In this document: piece by piece, positions 6,801 to 12,423 of the stretch | Layout: every line of letters begins with the position of its first letter | Numbering within the stretch: the first letter of the stretch is position 1 | Assembly (NCBI GenBank): GCA_030642635.1 | Contig: DAOWNK010000051.1 | Location: forward strand, 1-14,877 | Length of the DNA: 14,877 nt | From: Pirellulales bacterium | GTDB lineage: Bacteria; Planctomycetota; Planctomycetia; Pirellulales; Thermoguttaceae | Direction: 5' to 3' | Position numbers and translations under genes: made by a program | Notes under the pieces: model-generated | What the model was told of the DNA's origin: nothing | What the model saw: only the letters and a program-made list of their open reading frames with translations | Database searches by the model: none

Positions 6801-8882
6801 GCCGACGTGAACTGGCTTGACGCCGACACTGCCGACGATACAGCGTGCGCCGAATGCTTTGCCGCCCTGGAATTGCAACGCTATCTACGCAAGATAACCG
6901 GCCGCCGTGACGACTTCGCCATTGTCGACGACGACACGACGCCGGGCGGCGAATTGATCCTCGTCGGCGGCCCGACTTCCAACGCCGCCAGCCGGTGTCT
7001 GGCCTCGGCATTGGGCGTCGACGCGAAGCAACTAACCGAATTGGGACCGGAAGGATACCGCATCAAGAGCGGCACGGTCGACGGCCGTCGGGCAACGCTG
7101 ATCGCCGGCGGCAGCCGCATGGGCACGCTCTATGGCGCTTACGACCTGCTGTATCGTATGGGCTGCCGCTGGTTCGGCCCGGAGCAGTTCCACGAGGACG
7201 TGCCCCGCGCACGGTGGCAGCCTGAGTTCGACGTGACCGAACGTCCATCGTTCCTTACCCGGGGTTTTTATGTCTACGAAGAGCGCGGCGATACCGATTT
7301 CTTTCTGTGGATGGCACGTAACAGGCTAAACGACTGGCATATCAATCGGTCCCACGAGCCGCTGATGCGCAAGCTGGGTATCCACTCGGGCTGCGGGATG
7401 CACGATGCAGAGTGGTTGTTCCTCAGCCCCGTGGCGGCCTATCCCTACAACCATCCGCGTTTCCAGTACGATGAGCAAAAGCCCAAAGACCCATACCCGG
7501 TCAGCGAGCAATATCAGGGCGATGCCGACAAAGATGGCAAGCTTTCGTACTTCGAGGCCCATCCCGAGTGGTACCCATTGGAGAAGGACCACCGCATTCC
7601 GGGCGTTGGCAAATCGGTCGGCACCAATTTCTGTACGTCCAACGCCGACGCCTGTACGGAGTTCGTGAAGAACTACGTCCAGGCGCTCATCGACGGCCGG
7701 TATCAGGGCGCAGAGGTGGTCAACTTCTGGACCCTGGACGGGGGAAAGTGGTGTCAGTGTCCCAAGTGCAAGGCGCTGGGCACCCCTACCGACCGTAACC
7801 TCCTGCTGGTGTATCGCTTCAACCAACAAATCAAGAAGGCCCGGGCGGAAGGCAAAATCCATCATCCTATCGCCATCCGTTTTCTGGTTTACCACGACGT
7901 GCTTCAGCCGCCGACGCGACCGCTGCCGGCCGATTTCGATTACGGGAGTTGCTGTGCCACGTTTTACCCCATCTCGCGCTGCTACGTTCACAAGTTCGAC
8001 AATCCCGATTGCACCCGCAACGCACGTTATCAACGGCTGCTCCACAGTTGGGCCGTCGACCCGAAGCGGCATTACCGGGGCGGATTCATTATCGGCGAAT
8101 ACTACAACGTTTCACGCTACAAGTCGCTGCCCATCTGTTTCATGCACAGCATGGCCCATGACATTCCTTACTATCACAAGGTCGGCGCACAGCAGTTTCA
8201 ATACATGCACGTGACCACGGGCCGTTGGGGCAGCAAATCGTTGACCAACTACCAGATGGCCCGGCAGCTTTGGGATGTGGATACAGACTGCGAGGTACTG
8301 TGGAAAGACTACTTCGCCCGGCGCTACGGCCCGGCTGCCGACACCATGCGCAGCTTCTACGAGTCGCTGGAAAAGATGCTCTCGAATGTGGAACCGATCA
8401 AAGGCTGGAGCGGCACCCTGGCATACGCGCTCAACGCCGGAGCGAAGAACCTGTTCCCTAAGCCGGATTTTCGCTACAAGCGCGAGCCGGGCGTCACCTG
8501 CAACGCGCCAACGCTGCTGGAGATGGTCGAGCACGGCAAGATCTGCCGCAAACTGATCGACCGGGCGACGACCGCTGAGTTGCCCGAGCGGATCAAAACC
8601 CGAATCGCCGAGGATGAGCGAACGTTCACCTACGCAGAGCGAACGCTGGCCTACTACAGCGAGTGCGTCCAGGCGTTTCAACTGGGCCGGGCCGGTAAGC
8701 TCGACGAGGCCCGCCGCCACTTCGCCCAGGCCAAGCAACTGGCCGAACTGCTCCGCCAGGACACCTGGTCGGTCGGCCTGGCGTATATCCACAACGAACC
8801 GTTTGAGCTAAACGCCTTCAACGCAACCTACGCCACCGGCGCGCTGTGGCACCTGGAAAAGCTGCTCGGACCGGTTGAGTAA
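3891..8882 (+). CDS. Giant secreted protein: Asp-rich repeats + DUF4861-like + GH20b-like/DUF4838
   Basis: 1663 residues. A signal peptide (1-32, A-V-A before Asp33) exports the protein. Residues about 71-150 and 396-435 are Asp-rich repeats (for example DRDGDGKNDE at 71-80) resembling calcium-binding thrombospondin type 3 or dockerin-like loops. Residues about 690-930 carry DUF4861 features: WESTFAGYRTYEG, FDFFGKH, DDYHHELEWGMDALHVG and GLGGLTLY. From about 983 the GH20b-like module appears (ALELQRYLRKITG, then GAYDLLYRMGCRWFGP). DUF4838 follows from about 1117, with HPEWYPL near 1224 and a Cys cluster C1288-x-C1290-x2-C1293 after Asp1283. DUF4838 is related to TIM-barrel glycosidases (GH20/GH67-like) and DUF4861 is common in polysaccharide loci, but neither has a firm activity. 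The function proposed is extracellular glycan breakdown; substrate and catalytic residues are not identifiable here. The gene follows the DUF2341 unit after 69 bases. Confidence 0.85.
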   Translation: MTFPKAKHTSLQVGLLLIVATLILSICAPAVADDDAKQAMFERVFGDAVKLDPARVAKVKALPPGKRLLVDRDGDGKNDEVWYIDTAARHTKRPVLIRVIDEDGDLDKDGRPDLDNDLYIADWNADGTVDSVTDYQDNDGDGDVDEMGIYYWNPKDRDFLKKDTLRVWWAYDDGDDNLLWYNVNWNYIQHLCQHRCHFSGDETFVSFGLQADSDRWLSAFENPFVFYDPDGDGCSEVTVRCSGRNDTMDFLRYSIDADGDAYGRRAYDYDFAVWAWAEKSDLGSEVKLNDEITFATKLRGIPTQRVLRWDALRKFVQQSPWAKASITWDEMNANVVVPQQPYERWEGVFRGANSLNKRCEISLNPANPLRLYYDPTDHRLHLLATGAAEGQLRVDYDLDGKMDAVYTYLDENKDGILDRRLIDLDADGKPEFDWKMKGKDVREIKLEYKVISTFYKKELTKVLAESQRFIDVAKTVLGDRLTSPDPVETFFLTKLQLWYPVPRLGPRMRSTPAGARYYVDFIRDRLLYALKREFGKHQAWDGVEAVYAAGNYADAAALVLKNLAPDAKVVLPARFESFTNRIPICIDNTGGPQRDHLPVVLSVKELRAVADNFNPDNCAVVAPDRWIDWLEIPHQVDQIDVSAGKELSFLADVAADAPATYYLYYSPTGNRDKHFANKTGTWGNWLPSKVNIAWESTFAGYRTYEGHFDFFGKHKYNHNKKVEWLIGLRKNDDYHHELEWGMDALHVGNTSGLGGLTLYAGDRAWIVRNPGCKGALKFTKRMLVSGPIRAAVEIKVANIIPDKPDLSLRILCITYAEHQESEIRVAADGAGQSMLLAPGLTKLPHEKSFVDKSLGCLGAWGWQENSIGEVGLGLIVPPVKLKKVIDLAAERRLQCDFSDGMLRYWIIGDWRRGRRFPVAPTIDNWRKEMQTLAAILHRDVRVTIGSADAETTIVVDFGRYSSAQIAGHSEADVNWLDADTADDTACAECFAALELQRYLRKITGRRDDFAIVDDDTTPGGELILVGGPTSNAASRCLASALGVDAKQLTELGPEGYRIKSGTVDGRRATLIAGGSRMGTLYGAYDLLYRMGCRWFGPEQFHEDVPRARWQPEFDVTERPSFLTRGFYVYEERGDTDFFLWMARNRLNDWHINRSHEPLMRKLGIHSGCGMHDAEWLFLSPVAAYPYNHPRFQYDEQKPKDPYPVSEQYQGDADKDGKLSYFEAHPEWYPLEKDHRIPGVGKSVGTNFCTSNADACTEFVKNYVQALIDGRYQGAEVVNFWTLDGGKWCQCPKCKALGTPTDRNLLLVYRFNQQIKKARAEGKIHHPIAIRFLVYHDVLQPPTRPLPADFDYGSCCATFYPISRCYVHKFDNPDCTRNARYQRLLHSWAVDPKRHYRGGFIIGEYYNVSRYKSLPICFMHSMAHDIPYYHKVGAQQFQYMHVTTGRWGSKSLTNYQMARQLWDVDTDCEVLWKDYFARRYGPAADTMRSFYESLEKMLSNVEPIKGWSGTLAYALNAGAKNLFPKPDFRYKREPGVTCNAPTLLEMVEHGKICRKLIDRATTAELPERIKTRIAEDERTFTYAERTLAYYSECVQAFQLGRAGKLDEARRHFAQAKQLAELLRQDTWSVGLAYIHNEPFELNAFNATYATGALWHLEKLLGPVE

Positions 8883-9184
8883 TCTGGGCTCCACCGGCCG
8901 GGATTGCTTCCGTGGAGACAGCAGTATCTCCCACGTTCCTGGGGAACCCAAATTGTGCTCTTGCCCTGCTCTACCGGACGGGCTTGATTACCCGCAGGGT
9001 TCCTGCAAAAGGTTTCAAACTCACGTCATGTTCGTTATCCTCCTTTTCCAAACTTCGTGGCGCAAGGTCTGAGCTTCGTTTGTCATTAGTAAGCTCTCCA
9101 GGGCGAAAGCAGATTAAGGAGTGAGTTGGAATTGTTGTTGATTCGATTTTGAAATTGGGTTCTCCCGCACTTTTGCCTTGTGTC
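8883..9184. other. Gene-free spacer between the glycan locus and the decayed transposase
   Basis: Apart from the stem-loops near 8889-8947 no gene is convincing here. Short open frames on both strands lack ribosome sites and family features. Because the transposase relic ends at 9185 reading leftwards, the right-hand end of that element may lie within about 9100-9184, but no paired inverted repeat was recognised. Confidence 0.5.
8889..8917 (+). terminator. Stem-loop just after the large gene, possible terminator or mRNA end
   Basis: CTCCACCGG (8889-8897) pairs with CCGTGGAG (8910-8917), giving an 8-bp stem with one bulged C, starting 6 bases after the stop codon. No T-run follows, so it is not a classical intrinsic terminator. 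A second small hairpin, GTTCC-TGG-GGAAC, lies at 8935-8947. Confidence 0.3.
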
Positions 9185-9508
9185 CTATTCACGTTGTACA
9201 GATGGAAAGGCTAGTCATTCGGAGAGGGGCCAGACGTAATCGGTCAGGCCGGCGGCCATGGCAGTGGTTCGTGGCACTCATTGGCCATCGTGACCGCGTT
9301 GCCATAGCGTATGTACCGGCCAACAGAAGTTGTAAGTATACATGGTGAAGTAGGTGACCGCATCATGGACGTTCCAATCCTTGGAAAAACAGTAGGTTTT
9401 GCGAGTTTTCCAACCGTTACGGTTGCGGTCGGTCCTGTTCTGACGTTCCACAAACGCCGTGTTGATCTTGTTGCTGACCAAAGACGCCGCCGCCATTACC
9501 ATCGCCAC
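9185..9508 (-). pseudogene. C-terminal relic of a planctomycete transposase, two UGA codons at Trp positions
   Basis: Reading leftwards from about 9508, the frame gives NKINTAFVERQNRTDRNRNG, then KTYCFSKDWNVHDAVTYFTM and YNFCWPV, a pattern I recognise from the C-terminal part of an IS1-like/DDE transposase family in planctomycetes. A UGA at 9278-9280 interrupts the frame. The same frame then continues as VPRTTAMAAGLTDYVWPLSE, a second UGA (9215-9217), and LAFPSVQRE before a TAG at 9185-9187. In the family both UGA positions are normally Trp, so each is a TGG to TGA change. The N-terminal part and catalytic core of the transposase are missing: the frame is joined directly to another gene's relic at about 9509. 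It is a dead fragment; the exact IS family is not settled. Confidence 0.7.
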
Positions 9509-9941
9509 CTTGTCCAACCGGCGAGCCAGATACTCTCGTCCGTTGAGGCAGACTTGGATCGACATCGGCAGCCACGTTTGCAGTCGCACGTGCATCAAGC
9601 CGAATTCGCGATCGACAAAGTAGAAGTAAAGGAACAGGCATTTCCGCAGGGCCGGGGTCAACACCAACCGTTTGCTTTCTCGATCTCGGCGGAGGGAATA
9701 CGTCTGACAGGGACTGCAGGTAGTGGAAAGGCCGCTCGTGTTTCTCTGCGAATTGATGGGCGTGCTCTTTGATCTTGTTCGAGACCCGTTCCGCAAAGCG
9801 TCCAAAATGCTTGTACAGAACGCCATGCACGTTCAAAAACTTGTCCATGCCAGTGAGGTAGCTGATCGATCGTAACGTGCCGCGAAACAGTACCCTATCG
9901 AATCCCGACAGAATGCGGTGCAGTTGCGTTTGATGCGGCAA
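9509..9941 (-). pseudogene. Internally deleted, frameshifted relic of a planctomycete mobile-associated hypothetical protein
   Basis: From an ATG at 9941 the minus strand reads HRILSGFDRVLFRGTLRSIS, then GVLYKHFGRFAERVSNKIKE and KHERPFHYL, the N-terminus of a protein family repeated in many planctomycete genomes. The match stops near 9722. In the next frame it resumes as PCQTYSLRRDRESKRLVL, LYFYFVDREFGLMHVRLQTW and IQVCLNGREYLARRLDK, ending at about 9509 where transposase sequence begins. Intact members have some 30 residues between the YL and PC segments, so a short deletion with frameshift is inferred at about 9705-9722. The family has no known activity. The C-terminal half is replaced by the transposase fragment. 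Confidence 0.7.
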
Positions 9942-10087
9942 TCGGGGCCGAAAGCGACCTCGAATTACGTCTTGTCATCGAGGCTTGGCCAGTGCTTTCA
10001 GTAGAGCTTCGGCAGGCCGTCGCGGCGATCGTTCGGGCCGGTTTGAGTGCAAGGAAAACAAGTCCTACGCCATCGCTCACGGCCTGA
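9941..10087 (+). pseudogene. Tail fragment resembling the C-terminus of planctomycete integrases
   Basis: The plus strand from 9941 to the TGA at 10085-10087 reads IGAESDLELRLVIEAWPVLS, then VELRQAVAAIVRAGLSARK. The pattern D-L-x-x-V-x-x-A-W-P-x-L-x-x-x-x-R-x-A-(I/V)-x-A-(I/M)-(V/I) is one I associate with the short helical tail behind tyrosine-recombinase genes in planctomycetes. No start codon, catalytic Arg/His/Tyr segments or ribosome site precede it. It abuts, in opposite orientation, the start of the preceding relic. The call rests on recalled family appearance and is moderate. Confidence 0.4.
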
Positions 10088-10232
10088 GTGGGGCTGTTTC
10101 GCCGGACTGAGACACCGGCGGATGTCCGGGACCCCTTGCTTCAGAAAACCGCCTTAGACTAAAATAAAGACGTCCCGCGAGGAGGTTTGTTTCAGCGGGC
10201 TGTGATAACGGGACCGCAAGCGGGTGCTTATC

Positions 10233-10768
10233 ATGCAATCCGGACAATTCGTGAGACAACCCGAGGGCTATCGAGCGTTCATTCCGGCACCGTTACCCCC
10301 GGATCCACCTGTTCGGGTGGACGACGAGCTGACGCGGCTGCTGTCCGACGCGGACCGCTGCCTGGGCCGGCTAGACGGGGTGGCTTCGGTACTGCCCAAC
10401 CCCGACTTGTTCGTGGCCATGTACGTCCGCCACGAGGCGGTGTTCAGTTCGCAGATCGAAGGCACCCAGAGCACGCTTGAGGACGTACTAGAGTTCGAGG
10501 CCGACAGCATCGGCAGGCAACTGCGGGGCTGGGCGCAAGCGGTGGGACGGCCGCGAGACTGCTTGACTATCTGTTCGAGCAACCGATCGTCTCGGTCCGC
10601 ATGGTCGAGAAGAAGCTGGGATGTGCCTACGTGACGGCCGGCAAACTGGTCGACCAGTTCATGGAGTTAGCGCTACTCAAGGAGATTACAGGCCAACAGC
10701 GGAACCGCCGATACCGATACGAGCTTTACCTGGCGCTGTTCGAGTCGCCATCAACCGGTGACGAGTAG
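10233..10768 (+). pseudogene. Fic-family protein gene with catalytic core deleted
   Basis: From ATG 10233 (a GTG at 10224 is also possible; no good ribosome site) the frame encodes the N-terminal part of class II Fic proteins: GYRAFIPAPLPPDPP, LLSDADRCLGRLDG, LPNPDLFVAMYVRHEAV and the inhibitory-helix motif SSQIEG at residues 72-77. Homology fades after about residue 95. From about 10547, in the +2 frame, the C-terminal winged-helix part appears: AARLLDYLFEQPIVSVRMV, VTAGKLVDQFMELALLKEIT, NRRYRYELYLALFE, ending at TAG 10766-10768. The whole Fic domain, including the H-P-F-x-x-G-N-G-R active-site loop expected between them, is absent. Intact relatives are roughly twice this length, so several hundred bases were lost and the frame broken. 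AMP-transferase activity is impossible. Confidence 0.85.
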
Positions 10769-10802
10769 GGAAGACATCCCGACTTCCTGGCGCCAGACAC
10801 TA

Positions 10803-10976
10803 CTACCCGCCGTTTTCTTTCGCCGTGGCGATCCAGCGATCAAGGTTCTTTCGTGGATATTTGCCCTCTGGATACTCGGACGTGGGTTCCCGGAGCATTT
10901 CGGCGGCTTGCTTCCAATCACACTTTGCCCAACGACGTTTCAGCACTTCCTCGGCCTTCTCACATGCACAATAGTC
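10803..10976 (-). pseudogene. Coding-like continuation of the preceding frame beyond an amber codon
   Basis: Directly after the TAG at 10977-10979 the same frame reads DYCACEKAEEVLKRRWAKCD, then WKQAAEMLREPTSEYPEGKY and PRKNLDRWIATAKENGG, ending in tandem TAG codons (the first at 10803-10805). Composition and segment pattern (charged helices, a helix-turn-like WKQAAEMLRE) look like real protein. A single CAG to TAG change would explain the interruption. It converges on the Fic relic, whose stop is 34 bases away. Confidence 0.5.
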
Positions 10977-11618
10977 CTACTTGCCCCATTTTTTCAGGAC
11001 CCATTCTTCATGCTTCGGACGAGCCTCGAAACCGATTTCTTCGCCAAGGGGATGCCGTGTGTCGCATGGGGTCTGAAAGTGCAAGTCGTTGAAGATCAAT
11101 TCCGTGCCGCCGACATTTGAGAAACCCATATCGACCAGTTCGCTGTCGGGCAGTTCGAGCATGTTGTGCCATGTCGTGAGAATGGAGTCGTTTCCCACAT
11201 ACCGGACAATATCGCTGACGACCGCTTTGGCGCAACTCGATCTCGCCTCCGGGTGAAGCAGGAAACGCCAGATGAATGTTATGCTGTCTACGACACCCTC
11301 GGTTCCCAGTTCTGGAAGAATCTCGTCCCGCGCTGCGTCGCCAAAAGTCTCTCTTCCGGAAAGGGTGCAGAAGACATCGTACCATCCCTGCGAATCGTGG
11401 AATCGTAACACACTAACTTGGTGTCCACGATCCGTGGGGAAGGTCATTTTGCCATTGGAAGATGCCGGTCGAGATGGTATGCTAGGGACCCTGGAGGCCA
11501 GTTCAGGGTATCGTTGCTCGAACTCCTCTAGGGCACCCCAGGTGTCGTTCCAGGTGCCGAAGTAGTGCAGGCGTCCTTTGATCCTCTGTGCCCACTTGCC
11601 GGAACCATGTGAAAACAT
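10977..11618 (-). CDS. Unknown protein with integrase-arm-like N-terminus, beside tRNA-Cys; probably decayed
   Basis: From ATG 11618 the product is 213 residues; the frame is open up to a TTG at 11648, but that lies inside tRNA-Cys, and neither start has a ribosome site. Residues 1-35 (SHGSGKWAQRIKGRLHYFGT, then W-x-A-L-E-E-F) resemble the arm-type DNA-binding segment at the N-terminus of planctomycete tyrosine recombinases. The rest has no catalytic recombinase residues and I do not recognise it: it includes HDSQGWYDVFCTLSGRE, FIWRFLLHPEARSSC, LELPDSELVDMGFSNVGGTE and HPLGEEIGFEARPKHEEWVL. The frame closes at TAG 10977-10979 but continues with coding-like sequence to 10803. A chimeric or pseudogene state is likely. 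Confidence 0.45.
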   Translation of the reverse strand: MFSHGSGKWAQRIKGRLHYFGTWNDTWGALEEFEQRYPELASRVPSIPSRPASSNGKMTFPTDRGHQVSVLRFHDSQGWYDVFCTLSGRETFGDAARDEILPELGTEGVVDSITFIWRFLLHPEARSSCAKAVVSDIVRYVGNDSILTTWHNMLELPDSELVDMGFSNVGGTELIFNDLHFQTPCDTRHPLGEEIGFEARPKHEEWVLKKWGK

Positions 11619-11634
11619 GCGGTAAAACAAGTTA

Positions 11635-11706
11635 GGCGCCGTAGCCAAGTGGCTAAGGCAGCGGATTGCAAATCCGCCATCCCCGGTTCAAATCCGGGCG
11701 GCGCCT
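11635..11706 (+). tRNA. tRNA-Cys (anticodon GCA)
   Basis: A complete cloverleaf of 72 nt: acceptor GGCGCCG pairs perfectly with CGGCGCC, the D-arm contains AGCCAAGTGGCTAAGGCA, the anticodon stem GGATT is followed by loop TTGCAAA (anticodon GCA) and AATCC, and the T-arm is CCCGG-TTCAAAT-CCGGG. The discriminator base is T, as expected for cysteine tRNA. CCA is not encoded. The 5' end lies 17 bases from the ATG of the divergent integrase-arm-like frame. Confidence 0.95.
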
Positions 11707-12348
11707 CTTTGATACGCTGCGAGCCGGCAGTCGGCAAACGTAAAATGGCCTTCTGCCAGGCTCTTCGGCAACATGTTGCCCTGCCTTCGGGGGAGTTTGA
11801 GGATGCGATAGCCCAGAACTGGCGGACTCCGGGTGGGTTTTGAAGTTGAAACAAGACCTTCTTCGTCAGCGCGATTGGGATTACTCCCATGCCGCGATGG
11901 CCAAGCCTTGATGAGGAGACACAGTTTATCCCAACGCCTTGATAAGCGCGACCATGGCGGTCCGTTCCTCGGGATTATTCTGACTGTCGTTTCACGCCGT
12001 TGTCACCGCCCCAGCCAGTGGCCTTCAAGAACGACTGCAAGAACGTTCCGATATTGTGTCTGGCGGTGTCCTGGGTAGTCTCCGCTTGGCGAAATCTAGT
12101 GCAAGCGGCTGGAAGCGGCGACGTAAGTCCTTTGGCAGAAGCACTTACATCGGCCTTGCTGCAGTTTTCCAAGCTGTACGTTGCGGGTCCGAATCCCGTC
12201 TCCCGCTCTTTCAAATGCCCGTTATACTCTGCACGGTCAAGAATTGTGGGTTTTGAATCTGTAGTCGGCAATCTGGGGCGGTTGGTAGTTCAGTCGCTGA
12301 CAGAGTCGCCTCCTACAAAAAACCTCAGTCTGCCTATATTTTCCAAGG
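11707..12348. other. Gene-free stretch between two tRNA genes with a partial tRNA inside
   Basis: No convincing protein gene lies here. Open frames crossing it on either strand gain their length from tRNA sequence or lack starts. It holds a tRNA-Gly-like 3' half (12161-12207) and a perfect 6-bp inverted repeat GTAAGT/ACTTAC at 12122-12127 and 12144-12149. Both ends being tRNA genes fits a recombination-prone landing site. Confidence 0.5.
12161..12207 (+). pseudogene. 3' half of a tRNA-Gly-like gene (loop with UCC), no 5' half
   Basis: The segment folds as an anticodon arm GCAGT-TTTCCAA-GCTGT (anticodon position TCC), a short variable loop, a T-arm GCGGG-TCCGAAT-CCCGT, and the 3' acceptor strand CTCCCGC with discriminator T. 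The matching 5' strand GCGGGAG and a D-arm are not found at the expected distance, about 26 bases upstream. The T-loop has C where the invariant second T is expected. Integrating elements commonly duplicate tRNA 3' ends, so this may be an attachment-site remnant or simply a decayed gene. Confidence 0.5.
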
Positions 12349-12422
<74 letters not shown>

Positions 12423-12423
12423 G

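Noticed and set aside
11528..11890. 120-residue minus-strand frame across tRNA-Cys
   Set aside because: It contains the GFEPGMADLQSAALATWL string that results from translating a tRNA gene backwards, a known false gene pattern.
12274..12325. tRNA-Val-like 5' half (GGGCGGTT...TAGTTCAG...CTCCTACA)
   Set aside because: The D-arm-like and TAC-containing parts are suggestive, but no anticodon stem closes and no T-arm follows before tRNA-Arg; too weak to call.
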